In this document: piece after piece, positions 1 to 8,071 of the stretch
Layout of the letters: each line of letters starts with the position of its first letter
How positions within the stretch are numbered: position 1 is the stretch's first letter
NCBI GenBank assembly: GCA_937936705.1
Contig: CALHCP010000019.1
Location: forward strand, 1-34,957
Origin: an uncultured cyanobacterium
Lineage (GTDB): Bacteria > Cyanobacteriota > Cyanobacteriia > Gloeomargaritales > Gloeomargaritaceae
DNA length: 34,957 nucleotides
Direction: 5' to 3'
Position numbers and translations under genes: made by a program
Notes under the pieces: generated by a model
Told to the model about the DNA's origin: nothing
Databases searched by the model: none
Seen by the model: the letters and a program-made list of their open reading frames with translations, nothing else

Positions 1-231
1 GGTGGGAAAAACTCAGTAGGCCTTCGGGCGACAACTTTATACAAGCTCCAAGATCATTCATACTTTATTAATTTGGGACAGGCGTTCGCCGGGGCGCAGC
101 CCTAGACTTGATTTCTCCATCAACTCGGCCGGCTCCAATCCTAGTATCCTAATTGAGGGGAGACTCGTACTCTCCGGGAATTCTCCGTCATGTCGGGATG
201 CCGACCGATGGTTATCTGTAAAAGTACCCTT
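1..231. other. Non-coding start of window
   Basis: No convincing gene lies upstream of the first lipoprotein. The stretch holds a small hairpin with a TTCG loop near position 22 and a degenerate copy of the dispersed repeat described at 12396-12513. The short reading frames crossing it do not look like proteins. A promoter for the lipoprotein must lie here or further left, but no clear -35/-10 pair was found. Confidence 0.5.
55..165 (+). repeat. Dispersed MITE-like repeat, copy A (degenerate)
   Basis: Positions 81-130 match the core shared with the other copies: a GCG-TCGCCGGGGCGC block, then ACTTGATTTCTCC, then ATCAACTCGG. The preceding ATTTGGGACA also resembles the segment before the core in the 25111-25232 copy. 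The terminal inverted repeats are no longer recognisable, so the limits are approximate. It sits just upstream of the lipoprotein gene. Confidence 0.55.
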
Positions 232-1086
232 ATGAACCCATTCAAAATTGCGCTGACAAAATTAGGATTATGTACAGTTATTTTTCTGACGCTCACCGGT
301 TGCGAAGGGAGCAGCTTAGAGCGTTCCTTAGCCCCTGACCCCAAACTGACTTCCCCAACCCCGGTCGCCAGTCCCACCCCCGAACTGACCGCGACACCCA
401 GCCCTACCCCAACCCCGGAAGTGGTGGTCACCCCCTCCCCCGTGGCCCTCGCCGATTTGAGTGCCGTGCCGTCGGCCTTGCAACCTTTCGTGCAAGATGT
501 GGTGAATTTGCAGGTGATTCCCGTTGCCGAGATTCAACTCAACCAGCCGGTAACCCGCCGCCAATTTGCCCGTTGGTTGATGAACGTCCAACAACGCCTC
601 TACCAAAACCAAATCGAACGGCAGGTGCGCCCCGCTACCCCCGGCAGTCCCCCCTTGTTTACCGATGTACCCCGTTCCGACCCGGATTTTGCTGCCATTC
701 AGGGGCTGGCGGAAGCGGGTATTATTCCCAGCCGCCTGACCGTGAGTACTAATCCTCCTACCCGGTTTCAACCGGACCAGCCCCTCACCCGGGAAACCCT
801 GGTGGCCTGGAAAGTCAGTCTGGATGTGCCCGGCGCCTTGCCCGCGGCGAGCGGAACGGACGTGAGTCAAGTCTGGGGATTTCAGGATGTGGCAAAAATC
901 AAACCCTGGGCACTGGGGGCGTTGGTCGCCGATGCCGGCCATGAACCCAGTACGGTGCGGCGGGTGTGGGGACGAACCGGCTTGTTTTTACCAGAGAAAC
1001 CCGTCAGTCAAGCCCAAGCCCTGGCCGCCCTTTGGTCCTTTGGCAGTGGCGATACCCTGGTAACTGCCCGGGATAGCCTTAAATAA
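232..1086 (+). CDS. SLH-domain lipoprotein
   Basis: Predicted 284-residue envelope lipoprotein. The ATG at 232 is chosen over the upstream in-frame ATG at 190 because it places a standard signal peptide directly at the N-terminus: charged start, hydrophobic stretch, lipobox LTGC with the lipidated Cys at residue 24. A Pro/Thr/Ser-rich linker follows (about residues 35-80). The rest contains S-layer-homology-like segments: an FTDVP motif, then an AIQGLAEAGII helix and RFQPDQPLTRE. In cyanobacteria SLH domains commonly bind peptidoglycan-linked polysaccharide, so a role in tethering the outer membrane to the wall is inferred. The stop overlaps the end of the convergent ylqD-family gene by 8 bp. 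Exact function unknown. Confidence 0.75.
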   Translation: MNPFKIALTKLGLCTVIFLTLTGCEGSSLERSLAPDPKLTSPTPVASPTPELTATPSPTPTPEVVVTPSPVALADLSAVPSALQPFVQDVVNLQVIPVAEIQLNQPVTRRQFARWLMNVQQRLYQNQIERQVRPATPGSPPLFTDVPRSDPDFAAIQGLAEAGIIPSRLTVSTNPPTRFQPDQPLTRETLVAWKVSLDVPGALPAASGTDVSQVWGFQDVAKIKPWALGALVADAGHEPSTVRRVWGRTGLFLPEKPVSQAQALAALWSFGSGDTLVTARDSLK

Positions 1087-1516
1087 CCCCCCGCATTTCC
1101 TGCACTACCCCGTCCCGGATGACTACTTCCACCTGCATTTTTTCGATCAGATTTTCGCCCACCTTCACCGTGAAATATCCATCCAATTGGCCTTGGTTGA
1201 CCTCCTGTTCCATTTCCAGAGTTTGCACCTGGGTTAATTGGGTCAGGATTTGATTTTTTTGGTCGAGTAATTTACTTTTTTCGTCGTTGGCTTGAAATTG
1301 AATCGAGCTAATTTGCTCGGTGACTTGGGGACTGGCGGGTTGTTTTTTCAGTTCGGTGACCGCCCGTTGCACCTGCATATCAATCTGCTGAGTACGCGCA
1401 TCAATTTGATTGATTTGGGATTGCAAAATTTGCAGAGTTTCTTCTTTCCAACGGGGCGTAACGATAACTTTAATATTCACCGCCCGTTTCAGCACCAATC
1501 CCGTCATGTCTGTCAT
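1079..1516 (-). CDS. YlqD-family coiled-coil protein
   Basis: A 145-residue acidic, Gln-rich protein of the YlqD family (found in Bacillus and cyanobacteria, function unknown). It opens with LVLKRAVNIKVIVTPRWKEE, typical of the cyanobacterial members. A long predicted coiled coil follows (about residues 25-100). The C-terminus is the conserved small domain with GENLIEKMQVEVVIRDG. The ATG at 1516 is preferred because family members begin only a few residues before the LKR motif; 1507 and 1552 are alternatives. It lies 51 bp downstream of the ABC exporter on the same strand, so co-transcription is likely. Its stop overlaps the convergent lipoprotein gene. Confidence 0.75.
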   Translation of the reverse strand: MTDMTGLVLKRAVNIKVIVTPRWKEETLQILQSQINQIDARTQQIDMQVQRAVTELKKQPASPQVTEQISSIQFQANDEKSKLLDQKNQILTQLTQVQTLEMEQEVNQGQLDGYFTVKVGENLIEKMQVEVVIRDGVVQEMRGVI

Positions 1517-1567
1517 ACTTGAACCCGATATGAGATGAACATTTGTGATCATACCCCGGATTGAGAA

Positions 1568-3388
1568 TTATCCAACCCCCAGCCCTTGCAATTGCAGGCG
1601 GTGTAAATGGGCATAAAGCCCCTGCTGACTGAGCAATTCCTGATGAGAACCCGATTCAATCAATTGCCCGGATTTTAATACCAAAATCCGGTCCACCCGG
1701 CGAATGGTGGATAACCGATGGGCAATGATCACCGCCGTTCGTTGCTGTAATAAGGTCTGCAAGGCCGATTGGATCAGGGCTTCGGTACGCACATCCAAAC
1801 TGGCGGTGGCTTCATCCAAAACGAGAATGCGAGGTTGGCGAATGGCGACCCGCGCAAAAGCAATCAACTGTTTTTGCCCGGTGGAGAGATTACTACCCCG
1901 TTGCCGCACCGGCGTGTGGTAGCCCTGGGGCAAATCGGCAATCCATGCGTGCAAATTTAACTGGCGGGTGATGGCCTCGACCGCCTCTAGGGAATAGGAT
2001 TCGCCTAACACGATATTGCTATAAATATCCCCACTAAATAAAAATGGCTCTTGCAGGATCACCCCTACATACCGGCGTAAATCCTTTTGGGCAAGGTGGC
2101 GCAGGTCAATCCCGTCAATCAAAATGCGCCCTTGGTGGGGTTCGTACAAACGACAGAGCAGGCGAATCACCGAACTTTTCCCCGCTCCCGTCGGCCCCAC
2201 CAGCGCCACTTTCTCCCCCGGGCGAATGGTAAAATCTAGGTTTTGGATCGCCAATTCACCGGCTTGATAGCCAAAGGAAACCCGCTCAAACCGAATTTCG
2301 CCTCCCCCCTGTGCCGGTAAAATCAAAGGCTGTACGGGGTCATCAATGCTCACCGGTTGGGCACGAATTTCCCGAATCCGCTCGACCGCCGTTAAACCCG
2401 CCTGAATTAAGGTGAATTTTTCCGCCAATTCCCGCAGGGGGTCGAATAATCTCTGGGCAAACAGAATAAAACTCGCCAACACCCCAAAAGTTAAATAATT
2501 GCCCAACACCAAGTGCCCCCCCACCATCAAGACCACCGCGGTCGCCACCAAAGCAATCCACTCCAGGGTGGCGGATATGGCGGAATCATGGAAAATCGTT
2601 TGATCCACCGCGCGGTTATAACGCCGGTTGATCGTGCGAAACAGGTAGGCATTGTACCGCTCTCTGCCAAAAATTTGCACGATATTCACCCCTTGGATAT
2701 TCTCTTGAATCAAGGTATTGAGTTTGGATAATTCTTCCCGAGATTGGTAATTGGCTCGCCGAAACTGCGCCTGAAAATAAGTAATTAATAACGTGACCGG
2801 TACCAGTAATCCCAGGAGTATTAAGGCCAACACCCACTGTTCCATAAACATAACCACGGCAATGGCCACAATCGTAAAAATATCAATTAAAATACCGACG
2901 GCACCGGTGGCAAACACATCCCCTAGTGCCTCCACATCGCTGGTTAAACGGGTAATCAATTTGCCCACCGGTGTCCGGTCAAAATAGGCCATCGGCAGGG
3001 ATAAAACATGATTGAATAAATCTTGGCGGATGTCCGCGGTGATATTCTGTCCGACTTTTTGAATCAGATAGCTTTGGATGCCCTGCAAACTGAGTCGTAA
3101 GACCACGGTCATTAACAATACCAGCGCGATTAAGCGTAACCCTTGGGTCAGGGATAATGACTCTAAAAATGCGGATACCGGTTCTCGCCGAATCAAGGAA
3201 ATCGCCTGCCCAATTAAGACCGGTTGAATGGCACTGGCAAAAGCCAAGGGCAACAGGAGAATTAAGGCAAGACCTAATAATTTTCGGTAATGAACGGCAT
3301 AACGACCCAAATCTTGGAGTAATTGCCAATCCCCCGCCGGATTACGACCCTCTCGCAAACCTTCCACAACAAACAACTCGGTGATCAA
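1568..3388 (-). CDS. ABC exporter, fused membrane and ATPase domains
   Basis: A 606-residue half-transporter of the MsbA/MdlB-like exporter type. The N-terminal half (about residues 35-330) is a six-helix transmembrane domain. The C-terminal half is the nucleotide-binding domain, with Walker A GPTGAGKSS, a Q-loop in VILQEPFLFSGD, signature LSTGQKQ, Walker B ILVLDEATASLD and the switch histidine in IIAHRLSTI. One fused chain implies a homodimer or a heterodimer with a partner elsewhere. The substrate (lipid, peptide or drug) cannot be read from sequence. It is divergent from tonB with about 95 bp between them, and ylqD follows downstream. Confidence 0.9.
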   Translation of the reverse strand: MITELFVVEGLREGRNPAGDWQLLQDLGRYAVHYRKLLGLALILLLPLAFASAIQPVLIGQAISLIRREPVSAFLESLSLTQGLRLIALVLLMTVVLRLSLQGIQSYLIQKVGQNITADIRQDLFNHVLSLPMAYFDRTPVGKLITRLTSDVEALGDVFATGAVGILIDIFTIVAIAVVMFMEQWVLALILLGLLVPVTLLITYFQAQFRRANYQSREELSKLNTLIQENIQGVNIVQIFGRERYNAYLFRTINRRYNRAVDQTIFHDSAISATLEWIALVATAVVLMVGGHLVLGNYLTFGVLASFILFAQRLFDPLRELAEKFTLIQAGLTAVERIREIRAQPVSIDDPVQPLILPAQGGGEIRFERVSFGYQAGELAIQNLDFTIRPGEKVALVGPTGAGKSSVIRLLCRLYEPHQGRILIDGIDLRHLAQKDLRRYVGVILQEPFLFSGDIYSNIVLGESYSLEAVEAITRQLNLHAWIADLPQGYHTPVRQRGSNLSTGQKQLIAFARVAIRQPRILVLDEATASLDVRTEALIQSALQTLLQQRTAVIIAHRLSTIRRVDRILVLKSGQLIESGSHQELLSQQGLYAHLHRLQLQGLGVG

Positions 3389-3483
3389 CTCTTTCTAGTA
3401 TGAAACAAACGGTGAAGTAATCGCTCTGATGCGGATTTGCTAAACTATAGGGTGAATCGGTTCCTAAAACAGGGTGTGGGGTC

Positions 3484-4587
3484 ATGGTTTTCACGTGGCG
3501 ATGGCGGCGGCGACAACCGGCCAATCTGTGGCTCTACGGCGGACTTTCTCTGGTATTTCATGGGGCAGCCCTGCTGGCGTTGCAATGGGCACATCCACCT
3601 CTAGACCTACCTGACCCGGAAAAACCACCCCCCATCGAAATCGTGGATGCCCCCAAGGTGGCAATAGACGACACGCCACCGCCGGATACCCCCAACCGTG
3701 CTGTCCGTAATACGGTTGAGCAGGGCACGGCACGTCCTGATGCTCCCAGAAATTGGGAAACCACCCAACGGGCGACCCCCAGTTCAGCGACCCAAGCCCC
3801 GCTGCAACCGGAGCCGGAAACCACACCGACACCAATTGCCCAACCCGAACCGGCTCCCAGCCCAATCGCCCAACCCGAACCCGTCCCCAGCCCGGTCGCC
3901 CAACCCGAACCGCAACCGGAACCGTCACCGAGTCCGATCGCGCAACCTCAGCGTAAACCGGAGCCGGTTCCCAGCCCGGTTGCCCGTCCCCAGTTACCCT
4001 TGCCGCCTAAACCGGAGCCGGTACCGATTCCGCCGGCGGCGTCCAGCCCCAGCCCTGCCCCGCCAGCAACCCAACCGGCTCCGGCCGTCACTCGACCCCA
4101 GGCGCCGCCGGCGCCCGCTCCGCCCAAAGTGGCCGCCGCCCCCCCCAAAGGGAATGCCTCTTTGTTGGGAGGCACGCTCAGCAAAGATGCCCGCCAAGCC
4201 AACCTCGACCAAGAGGCCAATTCCACCCGCAATGCCCCCGGCCCAACCCAGTTAGCCGCCCGCCAAGACGTGGATCTCGGCCCTTATCTGGCCAATCTGC
4301 GGCGGCGGGTTCAGCAAAACTGGAACCCCAACACCCCGGATCAGCGGCGGCAGGCGGTGATTGGCTTTACCATCAGCCGCAGCGGGCAAATTTCTAATAT
4401 GCGGATTCTGCAAACTTCCGGTTCTCCCCAAACCGATGCCGAAACCATTTTGGCAATTCAGCGGGCGGCTCCCTTTGGTGCCCTCCCCGAACAATTCCCC
4501 TACAATCAACTGGAAATCGAATTTACGTTTAATATCTATGTCAACAATTCCGTGATTCAAACGCCCCGGAGTTGGTACGGTTTCTAG
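3484..4587 (+). CDS. tonB: TonB-like energy transducer, proline-rich
   Basis: A 367-residue periplasm-spanning protein. A short Arg-rich cytoplasmic start is followed by one transmembrane helix (about residues 16-35). A very long Pro-rich linker (about 50-230) contains imperfect QPEPxPSPxAQPEP repeats. The C-terminal TonB domain (about 270-365) includes YLANLRRRVQQNWNP, GFTISRSG and the AAPFGALPEQF region. Together with exbB and exbD downstream it forms the proton-motive-force-driven complex that powers outer-membrane receptors. The linker is long enough to suggest reach across a thick cyanobacterial envelope (inference). No TonB-dependent receptor is in the window. The gap to exbB is 79 bp. 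Confidence 0.85.
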   Translation: MVFTWRWRRRQPANLWLYGGLSLVFHGAALLALQWAHPPLDLPDPEKPPPIEIVDAPKVAIDDTPPPDTPNRAVRNTVEQGTARPDAPRNWETTQRATPSSATQAPLQPEPETTPTPIAQPEPAPSPIAQPEPVPSPVAQPEPQPEPSPSPIAQPQRKPEPVPSPVARPQLPLPPKPEPVPIPPAASSPSPAPPATQPAPAVTRPQAPPAPAPPKVAAAPPKGNASLLGGTLSKDARQANLDQEANSTRNAPGPTQLAARQDVDLGPYLANLRRRVQQNWNPNTPDQRRQAVIGFTISRSGQISNMRILQTSGSPQTDAETILAIQRAAPFGALPEQFPYNQLEIEFTFNIYVNNSVIQTPRSWYGF

Positions 4588-4666
4588 CCGTCCCCGGAAC
4601 CCCACCGCTTACACTGGGAGAGGTTCCCTTGCATCAGTCGTCAATGTCGTCAACTCTGAGGTCAGG

Positions 4667-5323
4667 ATGGAAGTTGCCAGTCGCTTGTTTGCCGCCGGTG
4701 GCATTGTCATGTGGCCGTTGCTGGGGTTTTCGATCCTGGCATTGGCTTTAGTGCTCGAACGCCTGGTCTTTTGGGTGCGGGTCAGTACCCGGCAGCCCCA
4801 GATCGTTCAGGAGACTCTGTCTCTGTACGAACGCAGTCCCCGCTCCGCCATTATTTTGCTCAAACAAAACAGCCATCTGCCCCTAGCCCGGATTTTTTTA
4901 TCGGCCTTGGAACTGGACCAGCCCAACCCGGAGGAATTTCGCCTTGCCCTCGAAACGGCTGCCCAGGCGGAGTTGCCCCTGATTAAACGGTTTAATACGG
5001 TATTTGAAACCATCATCAGTTTGTCCCCCCTGCTGGGACTGCTGGGCACCGTGTTGGGGTTGATTACCAGCTTGGCAAATCTGCGCTTGGGGGACTTGGG
5101 CGGCACCCAATCCGCCGCCGTCACCGCCGGGATCGGGGAAGCCTTGATTTCGACCGCAGCGGGTCTGGTGGTGGCGATGGCCACTTTACTGTTTGCCAAC
5201 GCCTTCCGGGGGCTATACCAACGGCAAATCGCCCTTATTCAAGAATACGGGGGACAATTGGAACTGATTTACCGGCACATTTACGAAAAAGGAGGCATCC
5301 ATGCGGCTCAACGAGGAGAATGA
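4667..5323 (+). CDS. exbB: ExbB/TolQ/MotA-family proton channel
   Basis: A 218-residue inner-membrane protein with the ExbB/TolQ topology. The first helix is at about residues 13-33. A cytoplasmic segment follows, then two helices (about 118-140 and 160-182) containing SPLLGLLGTVLGLI and GIGEALISTAAGLVVAMATL, which form the family's proton-conducting core. It works with ExbD and TonB. The 3' end overlaps exbD by 23 nt, indicating translational coupling. TolQ is the alternative, but an adjacent TonB-like gene and the lack of tolB/pal favour ExbB. Confidence 0.88.
   Translation: MEVASRLFAAGGIVMWPLLGFSILALALVLERLVFWVRVSTRQPQIVQETLSLYERSPRSAIILLKQNSHLPLARIFLSALELDQPNPEEFRLALETAAQAELPLIKRFNTVFETIISLSPLLGLLGTVLGLITSLANLRLGDLGGTQSAAVTAGIGEALISTAAGLVVAMATLLFANAFRGLYQRQIALIQEYGGQLELIYRHIYEKGGIHAAQRGE
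5291..5295 (+). promoter_or_regulatory. Ribosome binding site of exbD
   Basis: GGAGG lies five bases before the exbD ATG at 5301, inside the end of exbB. It fixes the exbD start and shows that the two genes are read as overlapping frames. Confidence 0.7.
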
Positions 5324-5702
5324 ATCCCCGGCGCAGATCAACATTGTACCGATGATTGATGTAATTTTTGCAATTTTGGTGTATTTTATCGTTAGTACTC
5401 TCTCCCTCACCCGCCTGGAAAGTTTGCCGGTCAATTTGCCAGGAGCCAGCACCGCGCAGGTGCAGGATGCGCCGCCGGTGACCGTCAGTTTAACGCAAGC
5501 CGGAACCGTTGCCGTCAATGAGCAAACGGTGCCGATGGGGGAGGTGCAAAAGCGGGTACGGGCGTTGGTGCCGGCGGGTCAAAAGGCGGTCGTGGTGATT
5601 AATGCGGACCGGGATGCAAACTATGGGCAAGTGGTGGCGATCATGGATCAATTGCGGCAAATTCCGGGGGTACGGATTGCGGTGGCGACTCAGCGTCCTT
5701 AA
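5301..5702 (+). CDS. exbD: ExbD/TolR-family biopolymer transport protein
   Basis: A 133-residue protein with a short cytoplasmic N-terminus and one transmembrane helix (about residues 16-38). The helix carries the family's essential membrane aspartate in VPMIDVIFAILVYF (Asp20). The periplasmic domain ends in the usual GQVVAIMDQLRQIPGVRIAVAT. With ExbB it forms the ion-driven stator that energises TonB. The start overlaps exbB and has a strong ribosome binding site. A small secreted protein begins 1 bp after its stop. Confidence 0.9.
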   Translation: MRLNEENESPAQINIVPMIDVIFAILVYFIVSTLSLTRLESLPVNLPGASTAQVQDAPPVTVSLTQAGTVAVNEQTVPMGEVQKRVRALVPAGQKAVVVINADRDANYGQVVAIMDQLRQIPGVRIAVATQRP

Positions 5703-5703
5703 T

Positions 5704-5982
5704 ATGGCGTTTTTTTGCCTGATGATGGCTCCGGCGGGGCAGGCGCAGGAACCGCAGGGGCGGGCGGCGGATTTACCGACCCGGTCTCGCACCACCGGCA
5801 ATGTGAATTACGGCCAGGGAGGCGCGGCGCAAATTCAACTCCGCCAAGACCGACCGGGGGGGTGGTTTTTACCGTTTGGGGTGCAGGCCAGACCGGGTTT
5901 ATCGGGGGGTGACCCCGGTTCCGGGCCGGCAGGTTATGGTGCCGATGCGATTTTGATTGAAGTCGTTGTCCCTGTGAATTGA
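5704..5982 (+). CDS. Small secreted protein downstream of exbD
   Basis: A 92-residue reading frame with an N-terminal hydrophobic segment ending in AQA-type cleavage context (MAFFCLMMAPAGQA then QEPQGR). The mature part is Gly/Pro-rich. The ATG at 5704 is chosen because it puts the signal-like segment first and lies right after the exbD stop, suggesting coupled translation. A longer upstream in-frame extension would run inside exbD. I recognise no family. Position suggests a periplasmic accessory of the TonB system, which is inference only. It ends 8 bp before the convergent PHP gene. The signal peptide lacks an N-terminal positive charge, which lowers confidence. Confidence 0.5.
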   Translation: MAFFCLMMAPAGQAQEPQGRAADLPTRSRTTGNVNYGQGGAAQIQLRQDRPGGWFLPFGVQARPGLSGGDPGSGPAGYGADAILIEVVVPVN

Positions 5983-5990
5983 GGGACAAC

Positions 5991-6665
5991 CTACAACCGA
6001 CAGCGGATGTTGCGTCCGTGGGTATCGGTGCCCGCCGTTACCCACAAACCATAGACCCGGCTAAGAGTCAGGACGGTGGCGGTTTGTTCCGGGCTGGGTC
6101 GCCAAGGGTCGGGGTTGTGATAGGCGTAGTAGGCTTCCACCCCGTCAATGCCCAGCGCACTGGCCGCCGGGATCAATTCGCTGGCCGGTTTTTTGTACCG
6201 TTCCGGGTGGGCGAGGACGGCCAATCCCCCTGCCCCGTGAATCGCCGCAATCACCGCTGCCGCCGGATAATCATCCCCTAACGGAGTTGTGCCTTGCAGA
6301 TAAGGAGCCATGAGGGGCTGGTCAGGGTCAAACCCATACCCCAGGATATGCACGTCCACTCCCAACAAGTCACAACTGATTTCGACCCCCGACCACAAGG
6401 TGGGTTTATTTTTGCCGGCCAATTCCTGCAAATACTGATCCGCACGCTGATACCCGCGGATACTGTGATGGTCGGTAATCGCTAAACCTTGGAGTCCGTA
6501 ACTCACAGCCTGCTGGATCACCTCTTCCGGTTCTAGGCGGCCATCCGAATGCACCGTATGCAGGTGAAAGTTGTACACATCGGGGCAACTCCGGGCGTGC
6601 AGTCCTGCCCAAGCCTCCTTGAGTCCCTTGATGGTTGCCCTTTGTTCGACTAGCGTGACCGCCAT
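5991..6665 (-). CDS. PHP-domain metal-dependent phosphoesterase
   Basis: A 224-residue PHP-superfamily hydrolase. Metal-binding motifs appear in order: HLHTVHSDG near residue 34, ITDHHS, then GVEIS, AHPERY and a C-terminal GTDTHG. The size and motif order resemble the stand-alone TrpH/YciV branch (nucleoside 3',5'-bisphosphatase or 5'-3' exoribonuclease activity in characterised members). The exact substrate here is not determined. It stands alone, convergent with the exbD cluster and with a 386-bp gap upstream. A possible -10 (TAGAAT on the minus strand at 6701-6706) precedes it. Confidence 0.8.
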   Translation of the reverse strand: MAVTLVEQRATIKGLKEAWAGLHARSCPDVYNFHLHTVHSDGRLEPEEVIQQAVSYGLQGLAITDHHSIRGYQRADQYLQELAGKNKPTLWSGVEISCDLLGVDVHILGYGFDPDQPLMAPYLQGTTPLGDDYPAAAVIAAIHGAGGLAVLAHPERYKKPASELIPAASALGIDGVEAYYAYHNPDPWRPSPEQTATVLTLSRVYGLWVTAGTDTHGRNIRCRL

Positions 6666-7051
6666 GGGTTCCCCCTGCCCAATCGTAAAACTTTGTTAAG
6701 ATTCTACCGTTCCTAGCATAGCACGCCCTTAAAGGGACATTTTCCACAGTGTTGATCAATTCCCGTCAATACCGGTGACAGGGACACCGCCCCGTTTGGG
6801 TTTTAACTCCCCCTTCTGGGGGAGGACAAAGCTGCCCTAACTCCCAACGATAGCAATCCTAAATGAGTTGAGAATGGCGGTCGCCGGGGGCACCCCCCGT
6901 TCTGGGTTCCCCGGAATCGGGACGTTTTGGCAAGATCACTTTTGGCTGCATTGGCCGCCCCGACTTTCTCGGTGGTAGAAGCTCCCAGGAGTTTCACTTA
7001 AGGTTATGCTGAATGTGAGATTAGGCGATGATTGCAGAGGCATAACCGGCC
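6666..7051. other. Divergent intergenic region
   Basis: About 390 bp between the PHP gene and the CRR7 gene, with no credible coding frame. It contains a perfect 7-bp inverted repeat with a TTCT loop (6807-6824, CTCCCCC/GGGGGAG), not followed by a T-run on the plus strand, and a copy of the dispersed repeat near 6845-6965. Promoters for both flanking genes should lie here. No other structure was identified. Confidence 0.5.
6845..6965 (+). repeat. Dispersed MITE-like repeat, copy B (degenerate)
   Basis: Core at 6876-6915: GGCGGTCGCCGGGG, then CACCCCCCG, then TCTGGGTTCCCCGGAAT. This aligns with the cores of copies D and E. The preceding AATGAGTTGAGAATG also resembles the equivalent segment in copy D. 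The ends have decayed, so the borders are set from the distance of the core to the ends in the intact copies. Confidence 0.5.
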
Positions 7052-7327
7052 ATGGCTGACTCCCTTATGTACCACGATGAGCACTATGTCCTGCTCACTC
7101 CCGATGCCCCGGCAGCATTTTGTACGCCGGCCGAACTGCGAGAAAAATTAGCCGGTTTTCTGGCGGAGATGACCGAACTTAGCCCGGAATTAACCGCCTA
7201 TGGGACGACGGCCGAACGGGTCGAGTATTTGCTCAACACGGGTTGTCGCTTGGAACGCAGCGCCGATGATTTTATCGAGTGGTATGTTGTGCGTTTGGAA
7301 AAACCCCCAATGACTCCCCGGCGATGA
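7052..7327 (+). CDS. CRR7-like (DUF3571) protein, NDH-1 related
   Basis: A 91-residue protein matching the chlororespiratory reduction 7 family. It has the LMYHDEHYVLL start, a CTPAELREKL helix, an AERVEYLLNTGCRLE segment and the WYVVRLEK end. In plants CRR7 is needed to accumulate a stromal subcomplex of chloroplast NDH; the role in cyanobacteria is inferred from homology. ndhM elsewhere in the window fits an NDH-1 connection. The stop codon overlaps the plsY start (ATGA), so the two are probably translationally coupled, although their functions are unrelated. A copy of the dispersed repeat lies in its upstream region. Confidence 0.75.
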   Translation: MADSLMYHDEHYVLLTPDAPAAFCTPAELREKLAGFLAEMTELSPELTAYGTTAERVEYLLNTGCRLERSADDFIEWYVVRLEKPPMTPRR

Positions 7328-7968
7328 TAGTGAATGGGTTGTTAACGGTGCTGGCTTATTTGTGCGGTTCCTTCCCCCCCGGCTATGTGGCGGGACGACT
7401 GGCGGGGATCGATATTCGGCAGGTGGGTTCCGGCTCCACCGGGGCAACCAATGTCCTGCGCACCCTGGGGAAATGGCCGGCCTTGTTGGTTTTCAGCCTG
7501 GATGTGGGCAAGGGCATTCTGGCGGTGGCGCTGGCTCGGGGGTTGTGGCAGCAGTTTCCCGACCTCGACCCCGGTGAGCAGCGTCCCTGGTGGGAATTGG
7601 TTTATGCGTTGGCGGCGGTGGTGGGGCACAGCAAATCCCTGTGGATCAACTGGCAGGGGGGCAAATCGGTGGCGACGGGGTTGGGGCTGTTGGCGTTTTT
7701 TGCCTGGCCGGTGGCCGTCGGCGCCTTGGCCATGTTTGGCCTGTTGGTGGCCACCGTGCGGATCGTTTCCGTGGGTTCGATTGGGGCGTGTTTGACGGCA
7801 ACCGGGCTGGCCATCGGTTGGGGCATTCCCCCGGCGTATCAGATGTATGTGTTGTTGGCAACCATTTATATTATTTGGTGTCACCGCAGTAACATCCAAC
7901 GCCTGCTCAAGGGCACAGAACCCCGTTTGGGAGAGGGGAAATCGCCCGGAGAATCGTCGGCGCTGTGA
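7324..7968 (+). CDS. plsY: Glycerol-3-phosphate acyltransferase PlsY
   Basis: A 214-residue polytopic membrane enzyme that transfers acyl groups from acyl-phosphate to glycerol-3-phosphate, the first step of phospholipid and glycolipid synthesis. Family motifs are clear: GSFPPGYVAGRLAGIDIRQ at the N-terminus, VGSGSTGATNVLRTLGK, LDVGKG, and VGHSKSLWINWQGGKSVATGLG. The ATG at 7324 lies in an ATGA overlap with the CRR7 stop and gives the correct length; the longer frame from 7279 runs inside the CRR7 gene. A Pro/Gly/Ser-rich soluble tail ends the protein. Confidence 0.92.
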   Translation: MIVNGLLTVLAYLCGSFPPGYVAGRLAGIDIRQVGSGSTGATNVLRTLGKWPALLVFSLDVGKGILAVALARGLWQQFPDLDPGEQRPWWELVYALAAVVGHSKSLWINWQGGKSVATGLGLLAFFAWPVAVGALAMFGLLVATVRIVSVGSIGACLTATGLAIGWGIPPAYQMYVLLATIYIIWCHRSNIQRLLKGTEPRLGEGKSPGESSAL

Positions 7969-7969
7969 C

Positions 7970-8039
7970 CTGGCATTGAACTTGTAGAAAAAATCCCCAA
8001 AATTCTGTTCCCCCCCCGAAGACCTTGGTAAAATGCCAG
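7970..8039. repeat. Spaced 8-bp inverted repeat
   Basis: CTGGCATT at 7970-7977 is mirrored by AATGCCAG at 8032-8039 in the 103-bp gap between plsY and thyX. It could be a protein binding site or chance. A TAAAAT that could serve as -10 lies next to the right arm. Confidence 0.3.
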
Positions 8040-8071
8040 AACCGGCGATGATTGTAAAAATTGCTTAAGCC

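Noticed and set aside
3491-3928. Long minus-strand and alternate-frame ORFs inside tonB
   Set aside because: They are products of the repetitive proline codons (CCN/NGG) of the TonB linker and have the biased composition of shadows.
3820-4080. Short tandem repeats in tonB considered as a CRISPR array
   Set aside because: The units are irregular, lack spacers, and encode the QPEP-type linker in frame.
6807-6824. Perfect inverted repeat considered as a rho-independent terminator
   Set aside because: No T-run follows on the plus strand, and on the minus strand no gene ends upstream of it.
6955-7000. CGACTTTCTCGGTGG-TAGAAGCTCCCA stretch considered as another insertion-sequence end
   Set aside because: No tnpA or tnpB residue or convincing hairpin accompanies it; the resemblance is too weak.
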